Source: Caulobacter sp. (GTDB lineage: Bacteria > Pseudomonadota > Alphaproteobacteria > Caulobacterales > Caulobacteraceae). Taken from it: a stretch of DNA of 64,000 bases. A program made the position numbers and the translations under genes. Under the pieces are notes generated by a model that saw only the letters and a program-made list of their open reading frames with translations, was not told the DNA's origin and did not search any database. The stretch's first letter is position 1. Each line of letters starts with the position of its first letter. Shown here piece after piece: positions 49,520-59,336 of this stretch. The DNA is taken from the NCBI GenBank assembly GCA_026225565.1, contig JAMFTA010000063.1, forward strand, positions 16,862 to 80,861, written 5' to 3'.

Positions 49520-50566
49520 ATGATCAAAGTGGTACTGGCGCAGCCGCGCGGATTCTGCGCCGGCGTTGTGCGCGCCATCGACATCGTGGATCAGGCCCTG
49601 ACCCAGTACGGGGCGCCGGTCTATGTGCGCCATGAGATCGTCCACAACCGCCACGTGGTCGACAATCTGAAGAGCAAGGGCGCCATCTTCGTCGAGGAGT
49701 TGAACGAGGTGCCCGACGGCGCCGTGACCGTGTTCAGCGCCCACGGGGTGGCGCGCTCGGTGTTCGCCGAGGCCAAGGCCCGCGCCCTGCCGGTGCTGGA
49801 CGCCACCTGCCCCCTGGTCTCCAAGGTGCATCATCAGGGCAAGCATTACGTCGCCAAGGGCCGCACCCTGATCCTCATCGGCCACGCCGGCCATCCGGAG
49901 GTGGAGGGCACTATGGGCCAGATCGACGGTCCGGTGCATCTGGTCTCCCACGAGGCGGACGTGTTCGCCCTGGATCTGCCGCTGGACACCCCTTTGGCCT
50001 ACGTCACCCAGACCACCCTCAGCGTCGACGACACCAAGGACGTGATCATCGCCCTGAAGGCCCGCTTCAGCGACGTGTCGGGGCCGGACACGGCCGACAT
50101 CTGCTACGCCACCCAAAACCGCCAGACCTCGGTGCGCGACCTTTGCGAAGTGGTGCAAGCCCTGATCGTGGTGGGCGCCAACTACAGCTCCAACTCCAAA
50201 CGCCTGTGCGAGATCGGCCAGGAGATGGGCATCCCGAGCTACCTGGTCGCCGACGGCAGCGAGATCGATCCGGCCTGGATGGCCGGGGTTTCGGTGGTAG
50301 GCCTCACCGCCGGGGCCTCGGCGCCAGAGGAGTTGGTGTTGACCGTGATCGAGGCTCTGCGCAAGATCGACGATGACGTGGTGGTCACCCAGATGAACGG
50401 CATCGAGGAAAATATCGAATTTCGCCTGCCCGCCGCGCTTCGGCGTGGAGCGAAGGCGGCCGTGACAGCGTCGGCAAGCGCCACCGCCGTCACGTCGGCG
50501 GAGGCGAAATCCTCCGCACCAAAATTCACCATTTCAAAGCGCGCCGCCGCCGTTCTGGCGCGCTAG
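49520..50566 (+). CDS. ispH: 4-hydroxy-3-methylbut-2-enyl diphosphate reductase
   Basis: This 348-residue Fe-S enzyme converts HMBPP to IPP and DMAPP. Ligand cysteines are in [28 protein letters not shown] and the third cysteine loop of this family. [10 protein letters not shown] and [10 protein letters not shown] are also present. The C-terminal 35 residues form an Ala/Ser-rich extension. It is followed after 8 nt by hpnH, so isoprenoid supply and hopanoid elongation are transcribed together. Confidence 0.94.
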   Translation: MIKVVLAQPRGFCAGVVRAIDIVDQALTQYGAPVYVRHEIVHNRHVVDNLKSKGAIFVEELNEVPDGAVTVFSAHGVARSVFAEAKARALPVLDATCPLVSKVHHQGKHYVAKGRTLILIGHAGHPEVEGTMGQIDGPVHLVSHEADVFALDLPLDTPLAYVTQTTLSVDDTKDVIIALKARFSDVSGPDTADICYATQNRQTSVRDLCEVVQALIVVGANYSSNSKRLCEIGQEMGIPSYLVADGSEIDPAWMAGVSVVGLTAGASAPEELVLTVIEALRKIDDDVVVTQMNGIEENIEFRLPAALRRGAKAAVTASASATAVTSAEAKSSAPKFTISKRAAAVLAR

Positions 50567-50574
50567 GAGTTCCC

Positions 50575-51747
50575 ATGAGCATCTCCCTGACCCAGACGGT
50601 CCACGTCGGCGCCTATGTGGTGAAGAAGCATTTGACGGGCGCAAAACGCTATCCGCTGGTCCTGATGCTGGAGCCGCTGTTCCGCTGCAACCTAGCCTGC
50701 GCCGGTTGCGGCAAGATCGACTATCCGGACGATATCCTGAACCAGCGCCTCACCTACGAGCAGTGCATGGAATCGATCGACGAATGCGGTGCGCCGGGCG
50801 TGGTGATCGCCGGCGGGGAGCCCCTGCTGCACCATGATCTGCCGAAAATCGTCCAGGGCGCCATCGACCGTAAGAAGGTCACCATCGTCTGCACCAATGC
50901 GCTCCTCCTGATGAAGCATATCGACAAGTTCAAGCCTTCCCGCTTCTTCTCCTGGTCGATCCACCTGGATGGCGACCAAGCCATGCACGACAAGGCGGTC
51001 TGTCAGGACGGGGTGTTCGACAAGGCCATCGAGGCGATCAATCTCGCCAAGGCCAAGGGGTTCCGGGTGCAGATCAACTGCACCCTGTTCGAGGGCGCCG
51101 ATCCCCAGCGCATGGCCGCCTTCATGGACCATATGAAGGTGCTTGGCGTCGGCGTCACCCTGTCCCCCGGCTACGCCTATGAGCGGGCGCCCGATCAGGC
51201 CCACTTCCTCAATCGCCAGAAGACCAAGAGCTTCTTTCGCGACATGTTCGAGCTCGGCAAGGGCAAGAAGTGGGAGTTCACCCAGTCGACCCTGTTTCTG
51301 AACTTCCTGGCCGGCAACGAGACCTTCGCCTGCACCCCCTGGTCCATGCCGGCCCGCACGGTGTTCGGTTGGCAAAAGCCCTGCTACCTCTTGGGCGAAG
51401 GCTATGTGCAGTCGTTCAAGGAGCTGATGGACGACACCAAGTGGGACGACTACGGCGTCGGCAACTACGAGAAGTGCGCTGACTGCATGGTCCACTGCGG
51501 CTTTGAAGGCACTTCGGTGCAGGCGACCTTCGCCGATCCGATCCACGCCGCCAAGGTCTCCTTGTTCGGCATCAAGACCAAGGGCGCCTTCGCCCCGGAA
51601 ATCTCCCTTTCCAATCAGCGTCCGGCCGAATTCGTCTTCTCCGCCCACGTGGAAGAGAAGCTGGAGGAAATCCGCACCGGCAAGATGAACACCCTGGACA
51701 TCCGCAAATCCAAGCGCCGCGCCCAGCCCGTCACCGCCGCCGAATAG
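50575..51747 (+). CDS. hpnH: Adenosylhopane synthase HpnH (radical SAM)
   Basis: This 390-residue radical-SAM enzyme adds the 5'-deoxyadenosyl group to diploptene, the first step in building bacteriohopanepolyols. The cluster motif is FRCNLACAGCGKID (C-x3-C-x2-C). The auxiliary C-terminal part contains YEKCADCMVHCGFEG, typical of HpnH. The YPDDILN segment follows the cluster as in the family. It is directly downstream of ispH. Confidence 0.94.
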   Translation: MSISLTQTVHVGAYVVKKHLTGAKRYPLVLMLEPLFRCNLACAGCGKIDYPDDILNQRLTYEQCMESIDECGAPGVVIAGGEPLLHHDLPKIVQGAIDRKKVTIVCTNALLLMKHIDKFKPSRFFSWSIHLDGDQAMHDKAVCQDGVFDKAIEAINLAKAKGFRVQINCTLFEGADPQRMAAFMDHMKVLGVGVTLSPGYAYERAPDQAHFLNRQKTKSFFRDMFELGKGKKWEFTQSTLFLNFLAGNETFACTPWSMPARTVFGWQKPCYLLGEGYVQSFKELMDDTKWDDYGVGNYEKCADCMVHCGFEGTSVQATFADPIHAAKVSLFGIKTKGAFAPEISLSNQRPAEFVFSAHVEEKLEEIRTGKMNTLDIRKSKRRAQPVTAAE

Positions 51748-51820
51748 AACACGCCCACGTCCGCTTGCATTTCCGCCGTTCTCGCGACACCATCTGGCTT
51801 CGCGGGGCGGGGGTTTGGCG

Positions 51821-52549
51821 ATGACGGCGATTGGATTGACGGGGCGGCCTTTCAGTACGGGCTGGGTCGGGCGGCGTTTCTACCTTATCATGGCGATTGT
51901 GATCGGGGCGGTGATCGTCGCCGGCTTCTCGCGCACCGTGCCCCATGCGCTCACCACCTCGCCCGGCCTGCCGCTGCTCTTGCACATCCATGGCGCGGTG
52001 TTCCTGTCCTGGCTCGTGCTGTTCGTGGTCCAGCCGGCTTTGGCGGTTAGGGGATCGCTGGCGCTGCATAGGAAGCTTGGCTGGGTCGGCGCCGTGTTGG
52101 CCGCCCTGATGGTGATCATGGGCGCTGCGGTGACCCTCTTCGCAATCCACACCCACATCGTGCCGTCGTTTTTCCCGCCCGGCATCTTCCTGGCGATGAA
52201 CTTCATCGGCGTCGCCTTCTTCGGCGGCCTGGTGGCGGCGGGCGTCTTGATGCGGCGAGAGGCGGAGTGGCACAAGCGGTTGATGCTTTGCGCCACTATC
52301 ATCTTGCTAGGGCCCGGGCTGGGGCGGCTTTTGCCCATGCAATCGTTCGGCGCCGTCGCGCCCCTGGTGATGTTCGGGGTGCAGGACCTGATCCTGCTGG
52401 CCGGTCCGGCCGCCGATCTGGCGATGCGCCGCCGCGTGCATCCGGCCTACTACTGGGGCGTCGGCGTGGTGGTGCTGAGCCAACTGATCACCGGACCCCT
52501 CGGCCTGTCGTCGCCCATCACCGCCCTGGCTAAGGCGATCGCCCGTTAG
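51821..52549 (+). CDS. Multi-pass membrane protein of unknown function in the hopanoid locus
   Basis: This 242-residue protein has about six or seven hydrophobic segments. Histidines stand at the membrane faces (LLLHIHGAVFLSW, ALHRKLGWVGAVL, AIHTHIVPSFFPP, EWHKRLMLCATIILLG). The EWHKRLMLCATI motif resembles DUF2306-like heme- or metal-type membrane families, but I cannot place it firmly. The ATG at 51821 is preceded by GGGGCGGGGG. It lies 73 nt after hpnH and its stop overlaps the convergent hpnG stop. Confidence 0.65.
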   Translation: MTAIGLTGRPFSTGWVGRRFYLIMAIVIGAVIVAGFSRTVPHALTTSPGLPLLLHIHGAVFLSWLVLFVVQPALAVRGSLALHRKLGWVGAVLAALMVIMGAAVTLFAIHTHIVPSFFPPGIFLAMNFIGVAFFGGLVAAGVLMRREAEWHKRLMLCATIILLGPGLGRLLPMQSFGAVAPLVMFGVQDLILLAGPAADLAMRRRVHPAYYWGVGVVVLSQLITGPLGLSSPITALAKAIAR

Positions 52550-53217
52550 GTGGAGAAGCCTAGGGCTGGACCGAGACGGGCGCGGGCTGTCGCCAGGGCC
52601 GTGAACGCCGCCTCCGCCTCCCGCCCGGTGCGGATCAGCGCCGGCAGCTGGCGGGGATCGGCAGCCAGGGATCGCAGCACCGCGAGGATGTCCATGCCGC
52701 CGTCAGGCTTCATCCCCGCTTGCGCCGCCTTGGGCAGGGCGCGGTCCGCCCCGTCGGAGATAAAGCGCAGGGCCGCGAACGGCAGGCCGTGGGCCGCCGC
52801 GACCTCAGCAACGATGTGGCTTTCCATATCCACGCAGAGGGCGTCGGTTTGCCGGTAGAGCTCCGCCTTGCCGGCGGCGTCGACGACCATCCGGCTGGAG
52901 CCGACGATGACGCCGCGGTGGGCCTGGGGCAGGGCGTCGGCCAACCTCGCACTCCACGCCTCATGGCAAAGCAATACCCCTTTTCCTTGATGAGGAAGGG
53001 AGATGCGCGCGGCGATCACCGCGTCGCCGACCTTCAGCGAAGGCTCCAGGGCGCCGGCGATGCCGATGCTGACGATGGCGTCGATATCGGGCGTCAGCGC
53101 CGCCTCGATCCGCCGTCCGAGCGAGGCGATGTCGCCGCCGCTGGCCAGGGTGATCACCCCCGGCCCCGCCACGATCCCCGCCTCCCGGTTCAGGCCGGTG
53201 ACGGCAAGGACCGTCAC
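52546..53217 (-). CDS. hpnG: Adenosylhopane nucleosidase/phosphorylase HpnG
   Basis: This 223-residue nucleoside-phosphorylase-fold enzyme removes adenine from adenosylhopane after HpnH. It has VSIGIAGALEPSLKVGDAV, DMESHIVAEVAAAHGLPF and RFISDGADR. The longer frame extends to 53280, but the GTG at 53217 overlaps the shc stop as GTGA and gives the family's usual length. It is therefore translationally coupled to shc. Confidence 0.9.
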   Translation of the reverse strand: MTVLAVTGLNREAGIVAGPGVITLASGGDIASLGRRIEAALTPDIDAIVSIGIAGALEPSLKVGDAVIAARISLPHQGKGVLLCHEAWSARLADALPQAHRGVIVGSSRMVVDAAGKAELYRQTDALCVDMESHIVAEVAAAHGLPFAALRFISDGADRALPKAAQAGMKPDGGMDILAVLRSLAADPRQLPALIRTGREAEAAFTALATARARLGPALGFST

Positions 53218-55178
53218 ATCCCCCACGCCACCTCGCGGGTATTGCTGCGCTTCAAGTTGCGGTAGCGGGCGGCGGCCCACAGGGGGAAGAACTTCGGATA
53301 GCCGTGGTAGCGCAGGTAGAAGACACGCGGAAAGCCGCCGCCCGTGTAGAGTTCCTGGCCCCAGAGGCCGTCGGGCTGCTGGTTGGCCTGTAGCCAGCCC
53401 ATGCCGCGCGCCGCCGCGTCGCTGTCCACTTTGCCCACCGCCATCAGCGCCAGCAAGGCCCAGGCGGTTTGCGAGGCGGTGGAGGGGGCGGGTCTATAGC
53501 CCTTGTAAGCGAGGTCGTAGCTGTCGCAGTCCTCGCCCCAGCCGCCGTCCGGGTTCTGGATGGTCACCAGCCAGTCCACCGCCTTGCGAATAGTTGGCGC
53601 GTTGTGCGGAACGCCCGCCGCATTCAAGGCGCACAGCACCGACCAAGTCCCATAAACATAGTTCACCCCCCAGCGGCCGAACCAGCTGCCGTCGGCCAGC
53701 TGAGTCTTCTCGATGTATGCCAGGGCGGCTGTCATGCGCGGGCTGTCCTTGGCCTCGCCCAGCTGCCCCAACATGGAGACCACTCGGCCGGACACATCCT
53801 CCGTCGGTGGGTCGAGCAGGGCGCCGTGGTCCGCAAACGGGATATTGTTCAGGTAGTGATAGCTGTTGTCGGCGTCGAAGGCGCCCCAGCCGCCGTCCTT
53901 GCTCTGCAGGCCGACGGTCCATTCCTCGCCGCGGGCGATGGCTTCGTCATAACCTAGGACGCCCAGGCGCCGGCGCGCGCGATCCAGCGCCATCACCACC
54001 ACGGCGGTGTCGTCCAGATCCGGGTAGTGGTCGTTGTTGTATTGAAAGGCCCAGCCGCCGGGGCGCACGTCGGGCTTCTCCTCGGCCCAGTCGCCCTTCA
54101 CGTTTAGCACCTGACGGGGCTCAAGCCACTCCAGGCCCTCAAGCGCGCGGGCTTCGGCCTCTTCGCCGCCAACTTCCAAGAGGGCGTGGACGGTCAGGGC
54201 CGTGTCCCACACGGGCGAAACGCAGGGCTGGCAATAGACCTCCCCGTCCTCGCGATAGACCAGCAAATTCTCCACCGCCTTCCTGGCGATGGCGCGGTGG
54301 GGGTGATCCTCGGGATAGCCGAGGGCGGCGAACATCATCACGCTGTTGGCGATGGCGGGGTAGATGGCTCCCAGGCCATCCTCGCCGTTCAACCGCTCCA
54401 CGGTGAAGGCCACGCATCGGTCGATGGCTTTTTGCCGCAGACCCTTGGGCCAGAAGGGATCGACGGCCTTCAAAATCACGTCCAGGGCGTTGAAGCCGAC
54501 GGTCCAAATCAGCTTGGTGTCGGCGGCCTTGGAGGTGGGTTTGACGGTGGTCTTGGGCAGGTAGAGCTCGTCCACCAAGACCCGCCGGGCATTTTTGGCG
54601 ATAGGCTTTTTCACCTGCAACACCAAGAGCGGCACGATCACCGTGCGCGCCCAATAGCTCATCTTCGACAGGTGGATGGGAAACCAGCGGGGGAGCAGGA
54701 TCAGCTCCACTGGCATGGTCGGCAGGGCGCTCCACGGCCCCGCGCCATAGAGGGCCAATTGGAAGCGTGTGAACACATTGGCCGCCGCCGCGCCCCCGTG
54801 GGCCAAGACCGCCGCCCTTGCGCGGGCCATGTGCGGGGCGCCTGTGTCGTCGCCGATCATCTTCAGGGCGAAGTAGGCCTTGACGGTGGCGGAGATGTCG
54901 AAGGCGCCGGCGTGAAAAAGGGGCCAACCGCCATGGTCCCCCTGGATTCGGCGCAGATACCTGCCGATGCTGGCTTCCAGGTCGAGGTCTGCGGGCTCGC
55001 CGAGATAGTGGCGGAGCAGGATGTATTCGGCGGGAATGGTGGCGTCGGCCTCCAGCTCGAACACCCAGTGGCCGTCCGGGCGCTGGGTCTTGATCACCGC
55101 CGCGGCGGCGCGGTCGACCATAGCGTCGAGGGCCGTGGTCGCATCGGGCGAGGGGGGGGCTTGGGCCACATCGTACAT
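53214..55178 (-). CDS. shc: Squalene-hopene cyclase
   Basis: This 654-residue cyclase forms hopene and hopanol from squalene in one step. The catalytic acid motif is DLDDTAVVVMALD (DxDD). Multiple QW repeats are visible (QSKDGGWGAFDADNSYHY, GSWFGRWGVNYVYGTW, NPDGGWGEDCDSYD, QQPDGLWGQ). The GWAFQYNNDHYPD stretch precedes the DxDD motif as in known enzymes. It lies between hpnE and hpnG, 10 nt after hpnE. Confidence 0.96.
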   Translation of the reverse strand: MYDVAQAPPSPDATTALDAMVDRAAAAVIKTQRPDGHWVFELEADATIPAEYILLRHYLGEPADLDLEASIGRYLRRIQGDHGGWPLFHAGAFDISATVKAYFALKMIGDDTGAPHMARARAAVLAHGGAAAANVFTRFQLALYGAGPWSALPTMPVELILLPRWFPIHLSKMSYWARTVIVPLLVLQVKKPIAKNARRVLVDELYLPKTTVKPTSKAADTKLIWTVGFNALDVILKAVDPFWPKGLRQKAIDRCVAFTVERLNGEDGLGAIYPAIANSVMMFAALGYPEDHPHRAIARKAVENLLVYREDGEVYCQPCVSPVWDTALTVHALLEVGGEEAEARALEGLEWLEPRQVLNVKGDWAEEKPDVRPGGWAFQYNNDHYPDLDDTAVVVMALDRARRRLGVLGYDEAIARGEEWTVGLQSKDGGWGAFDADNSYHYLNNIPFADHGALLDPPTEDVSGRVVSMLGQLGEAKDSPRMTAALAYIEKTQLADGSWFGRWGVNYVYGTWSVLCALNAAGVPHNAPTIRKAVDWLVTIQNPDGGWGEDCDSYDLAYKGYRPAPSTASQTAWALLALMAVGKVDSDAAARGMGWLQANQQPDGLWGQELYTGGGFPRVFYLRYHGYPKFFPLWAAARYRNLKRSNTREVAWGM

Positions 55179-55188
55179 GGCCTAGCTT

Positions 55189-56445
55189 TTACACCAGAGC
55201 CATGCCCCGCGCCAAATCCGCCGCCTTGAAGCCCGAGCGCAGCGCGCCTTCGATGGTGGCTGGGAGGCCCGTCTGCGTCCAATCGCCGGCGAGGATCAGG
55301 TTGTCCCAGGCGGTCTTTGCCTCAGGGCGCTTTTCGTCCTGCTCCACCGTAGCAGCGAAGGTGGCGCGCTTCTCCTTGACGATCTGCCATTCTGGGAGCT
55401 CGGGCGGCAGGTCGTGCACCGCCGCCACATCGGCCCAGAGGCGTCGGGCCAGTTCTTCGCGGTCGAGGTCGACGATGGCGTCGGCGGCGCTGACCGTGAC
55501 GGAGATGCGGTCGGGAAAGGCGAAGATCCACTCCACCACACCGCCGATCACCCCCACCATCGCCGGCATGGCGTGAGGCGGAGCCAGCTTGAAGTGACCG
55601 TTGACGATGGCGCGGAACTCGTCGGGCGCGGAAAGGCCGGGGATCAGGTCCTGGGCGGTCCAGGGGGGGGTGGCCAGGATCACAGCGACGTCGGTGGAGA
55701 CCGTTTCCTCGCCATCGGAAAAGACCAGCTTGGTGACCCGCGATCCGTCGAATTCCATGCTGCGCAGGCGCCGGCCGGTCTGCACCACGCCGCCGTGCGC
55801 CTCGATATAGGCCACGGCCGGATCGACGAAGGCTGAGGCCAGGGTCGGCTCGGCGATGCGGGGGCGGTAGGCGCTGCCGCCCTTGGCCAAGGTCTCGCGC
55901 ACGATGGCGGCGGCCAGGGCGGCGGAACCATCCTCCGGCTTGGTGTTCAGGGCCGCCAGCAGGAAGGGCTCCATGAGCCGGCGCCACACCGGCCCCTTGC
56001 AGGCGATCGCCTGATCGACCCGCAGACCTGCCTTGGGCCCCAGCAGACCGATGAGGCCGAGGTACTCGCGCGCCATGGTGTCGGGCACGCGGCGGCTGGG
56101 GGACAGCACCCACCAGGCCAGGGAGCTGGGATTGGGGCGGATGGTCCAGCGCTCGTCTGTCTCAAGATCGCAGAAGTCGAACGCCGCCTCGTCAGGGCCG
56201 ACCAAGCGGTCGGAGGCGCCGATGATGGCCAGATAGTCGCTCACCGCGCGGTTGCCCGACATCACCAGGTGATTGCCGTTGTCCAGCATCATGCTCAGCT
56301 GCGGATCGAAGTAGGAGCGGCAGCGCCCGCCCACCTGCGCCGCCGAGTCGGAGACCGAAACGGCCACCCCCGCCTTGGCCAGGGCGACCGCCGCCGACAG
56401 ACCCGCCACGCCGGCGCCGATCACATGCGCTTTAGCCAAGGTCAT
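55189..56445 (-). CDS. hpnE: Hydroxysqualene dehydroxylase/squalene-associated FAD desaturase HpnE
   Basis: This 418-residue flavoprotein converts hydroxysqualene, made by HpnC/HpnD, to squalene. The Rossmann motif HVIGAGVAGLSAAVALAKAG is at the N-terminus, GGRCRSYFDPQLSMMLDNG follows as in amine-oxidase-like enzymes, and the C-terminus has NLILAGDWTQTGLPATIEGA. It sits 14 nt after hpnD on the same strand. Confidence 0.92.
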   Translation of the reverse strand: MTLAKAHVIGAGVAGLSAAVALAKAGVAVSVSDSAAQVGGRCRSYFDPQLSMMLDNGNHLVMSGNRAVSDYLAIIGASDRLVGPDEAAFDFCDLETDERWTIRPNPSSLAWWVLSPSRRVPDTMAREYLGLIGLLGPKAGLRVDQAIACKGPVWRRLMEPFLLAALNTKPEDGSAALAAAIVRETLAKGGSAYRPRIAEPTLASAFVDPAVAYIEAHGGVVQTGRRLRSMEFDGSRVTKLVFSDGEETVSTDVAVILATPPWTAQDLIPGLSAPDEFRAIVNGHFKLAPPHAMPAMVGVIGGVVEWIFAFPDRISVTVSAADAIVDLDREELARRLWADVAAVHDLPPELPEWQIVKEKRATFAATVEQDEKRPEAKTAWDNLILAGDWTQTGLPATIEGALRSGFKAADLARGMALV

Positions 56446-56458
56446 GATGGGGCGACGG

Positions 56459-57292
56459 TCATAGGCCCAGGAAACCGCGGGTGAGGAGGATCCAGACGAG
56501 GTCGGACTTGGAGAGCTTCACCCGGCGGCGGGGAGGGGCCCAGCCGGCGGCCTCGGTACGGTTGAGGGTGGCGCCATAGACCGCGCTCATCAGGCGCGGC
56601 GCCATCAGCCGGCCCTTGGGTCGCTTCTTCAGGATGGCGTCAGCGGCGGCGTAGTGCTGGTGGGCCAGGGTGACGCCGGGGCGCACCGCCGCGTCCAGGC
56701 GCGGGTCGGCGGCTACAGCCATCGGATCGTCGCTGTCGATGCCCACGGCGATCAGCCATTCCTTGGCGAGATACAGGCGGCCGATGGCGGCGTCTTCATC
56801 GATGTCGCGCAGGATATTGGTCAGCTGCAGAGCGCGCCCGAGGTGGTGGGCCAATGCGATTCCCGGCCCGTCCTCCATGCCGAAAATGCGGGTGGATAGG
56901 CGGCCGACGGCGCTGGCCACCCGGTCGCAATAGAGGTCCAGCGTGGCGAAGTCCGGCGCGCGGATGTCGGCGTCCACGTCCATCTCCATACCGTCGATCA
57001 CCGCCAGGAAGTCCTCGCGGCGCAGGTTGAAACGGCGCACAGGCTCGGTGAGGAAGGCCGCCTGGCCGGCGGGCTGGTCGGCGTAGAGGGCGGCGATGTC
57101 GCGCCGCCAGACGTCCAGATCGGCGCGGCGCTGGGCGAGGGCGGCGCCCTGCTCGTCTGCGATGTCATCCACCTTGCGGCAGAAGGCGTAGACGGCGAAC
57201 ATGGCCTCGCGCTCGGCCTTGGGCAGCACCTTCATGCCGGCGTAGAAGGAGCTTCCCGAGGCTTGCGTCTCGGCGGCGGCGATCTCGCTCAT
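56459..57292 (-). CDS. hpnD: Presqualene diphosphate synthase HpnD
   Basis: This 277-residue squalene/phytoene synthase-fold enzyme joins two farnesyl diphosphates to presqualene diphosphate. The first aspartate motif is AFCRKVDDIADEQG and the second NILRDIDEDAAIGRLYLAKEW. Its start overlaps the hpnC stop by 4 nt. Confidence 0.92.
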   Translation of the reverse strand: MSEIAAAETQASGSSFYAGMKVLPKAEREAMFAVYAFCRKVDDIADEQGAALAQRRADLDVWRRDIAALYADQPAGQAAFLTEPVRRFNLRREDFLAVIDGMEMDVDADIRAPDFATLDLYCDRVASAVGRLSTRIFGMEDGPGIALAHHLGRALQLTNILRDIDEDAAIGRLYLAKEWLIAVGIDSDDPMAVAADPRLDAAVRPGVTLAHQHYAAADAILKKRPKGRLMAPRLMSAVYGATLNRTEAAGWAPPRRRVKLSKSDLVWILLTRGFLGL

Positions 57293-58161
57293 TCCGCGGC
57301 GCTCGCCAGGGCGAAGGCGGGGGGCGATCTGCGCCCAAGCAAACGGTCCTTGGCGGCCAGGGCCAGCTGGCCCAGGGCCTCGACCGGCCTGTGGTGCACC
57401 CGTTCCGAGAGGGGGTCGCGGCGCACTAGGGTCAGGGTCAGGTCCTCGGCCAGGCGCTGGATGGCCGCCACCTCAAAGGCCAGGCGACCGTCCTTGACGG
57501 CGCCGGCGAAGGGGCGGGAGATGTCCAGGAGGGCCATGGTCTGGCGGGCTAGATTGACGATCACCCCGCGCAGAGCCGGCGAGGCTTTGGGCGCGGCCAG
57601 GGCGGTGACGTCCAGGCCGACGGCGGCCAGGGCGTCCTGGGGGATATAGACACGATCCAGCGCCGCATAATCCTTGCCGCAATCCTGCAGGTGGTTGATG
57701 ACCTGCAAGGCGGCGCAGAGGGCGTCGTTCATCGGCCAAGTTTCGCGGGACTCCCCGTGTACGTCGAGCACGAAGCGCCCGACCGGCATAGCGGAATAGC
57801 GGCAATAGTCGATCAGCTCGGCCCAGGTGGCGTAGCGGGCCTTCGTCACGTCGCGGCGGAAGGCTTCCAAGAGATCCAGGCCATGTTCGGGACCCAGGCC
57901 GCGCGCATCTGCGGCGCGGCGCAAAGCGAGGGCCTCAGCGTCCGCGTCGCTCTCGCCAGCAAGGGTGGCGCGCATGGCCTCCAGCAAAGCGAGCTTGGCG
58001 GCGCCCGATTCGGTGGGGTGGTCGGCGATGTCGTCGGCTTTGCGGGCGAAGCCGTAGAAGCCCATCACCGCCGCCCGGTGGCGCGGCTTGATGATGAAGG
58101 AGGCGACGGGGAAGTTCTCGTCCTTGTGCCCCTTGCCCGAGGCCAGGTCCGGCGTGCTCAT
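57289..58161 (-). CDS. hpnC: Hydroxysqualene synthase HpnC
   Basis: This 290-residue squalene-synthase-fold enzyme acts with HpnD and converts presqualene diphosphate to hydroxysqualene. It has ENFPVASFIIKPRHR at the N-terminus, GFARKADDIADHP (first motif) and NHLQDCGKDYAALDRVYIP (second motif). The frame is open further upstream, but the ATG at 58161 overlaps the hpnB stop and is chosen. Confidence 0.92.
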   Translation of the reverse strand: MSTPDLASGKGHKDENFPVASFIIKPRHRAAVMGFYGFARKADDIADHPTESGAAKLALLEAMRATLAGESDADAEALALRRAADARGLGPEHGLDLLEAFRRDVTKARYATWAELIDYCRYSAMPVGRFVLDVHGESRETWPMNDALCAALQVINHLQDCGKDYAALDRVYIPQDALAAVGLDVTALAAPKASPALRGVIVNLARQTMALLDISRPFAGAVKDGRLAFEVAAIQRLAEDLTLTLVRRDPLSERVHHRPVEALGQLALAAKDRLLGRRSPPAFALASAAE

Positions 58162-59336
58162 GCGGCCTGGCCCGGCTGAGCCTTGCCCGCCTGGGCCTGC
58201 GCGCGCCCCTTCCAGAAGCCGCCGCGGCCGCTCCAGACGTCGATGGCCGACTGGATGGTGAAGGCGGTGTAGAGGGCCCCGATCACCGGCAAAGCCACGC
58301 CCCAGAGCGGCGAGCCGCGATAGAAGCGTAGCATGGGCTGGAAGCTCAGGGTCATCAGCACCCAGGCGCCCAGGCCCGCAAACCGCGCCACGCCGTGGCC
58401 GAACAGGGCGAAGGCCGGCGGCGCGAGATAGGTCAACATCATGCCCAGCATTGTACCGGCCAAAAGCCAAGGCGAATAGCGCAGCTGTGCGTAGGCCGAG
58501 CGAGAAATCATCCGCCCGATTTCGGGATAAGTGACGTAGGGGCGAAGGCTGGCCGCCCGCTCGGTGAGGCCGAGCCAGATGGGGCCGCGCTGCTTCAAGA
58601 GCGCGCCCAGAGTGCAGTCGTCGATGATGGCGGTGCGGATGGCGGCGATCCCGCCCTGGGCGGCGAGCACTTCGCGGCGCACCAGCATCACACCTCCGGC
58701 GGCGGCCGCGATGGGGCTCCTCGGATCGTTCACCTTTCCGAACGGATAGAGCATGTCGAAGAAGAAGACGAAGGCCGGGATCAGGGTGCGCTCGGCTAAG
58801 GTCTGGCAATGCAGCTTGGCCATCAAGGAGACCAGCACGAGGTCGCCAGCCTCCGAGCGCGCCACGAGCTGGCGAACATTGTCCGGCGTGTGGGCGATAT
58901 CGGCGTCGGTGAGCAGGAGGTGTTCGGGCGGGACGGGCAAGGCCGCGGCGTGGTCGATCCCTTGGGACATGGCCCAGAGCTTGCCGGTCCAGCCAGGGGG
59001 CAGCGGCGCGCCCTTGAGGATCGTCAGCCGATCCTCGACGCCCAGGCTCCGGGCGGCGGCGCGGGCGACCTCGGCGGTGCCGTCCGAGCTGTCGTCGTCC
59101 ACCAGGATCACCCGGAAATCGCCTGGATAGTCCTGGGCGAGCAGGCTGCCGATCGAGCGGGCGATCACGTCCGCCTCATCGCGCGCCGGAACCACGGCGC
59201 AGACGACGGGCCATGTGGCGGGGGCGGGCGGCTGGTCGGCGTCGTCGCGCTCGCGCGCCAGCCAGAACAGGCCTCGCCCCCACACCAGATAGACCCAGAT
59301 GAAGAAGGACAGCGCCGCCGCGCCCGAAGCGATCAC
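58158..59336 (-). CDS. hpnB: Hopanoid-associated glycosyltransferase HpnB
   Basis: This 392-residue GT2-type protein has an N-terminal membrane anchor, a catalytic domain (VVPARDEADVIARSIGSLLAQ, VDDDSSDGTAEVA, LLTDADIAHTPDNVRQL, IIDDCTLGALLKQRG) and four C-terminal membrane segments. Its sugar acceptor in the hopanoid pathway is not established. The GTG at 59336 overlaps the hpnA stop as GTGA. The longer frame to 59363 is not needed. Confidence 0.88.
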   Translation of the reverse strand: MIASGAAALSFFIWVYLVWGRGLFWLARERDDADQPPAPATWPVVCAVVPARDEADVIARSIGSLLAQDYPGDFRVILVDDDSSDGTAEVARAAARSLGVEDRLTILKGAPLPPGWTGKLWAMSQGIDHAAALPVPPEHLLLTDADIAHTPDNVRQLVARSEAGDLVLVSLMAKLHCQTLAERTLIPAFVFFFDMLYPFGKVNDPRSPIAAAAGGVMLVRREVLAAQGGIAAIRTAIIDDCTLGALLKQRGPIWLGLTERAASLRPYVTYPEIGRMISRSAYAQLRYSPWLLAGTMLGMMLTYLAPPAFALFGHGVARFAGLGAWVLMTLSFQPMLRFYRGSPLWGVALPVIGALYTAFTIQSAIDVWSGRGGFWKGRAQAQAGKAQPGQAA

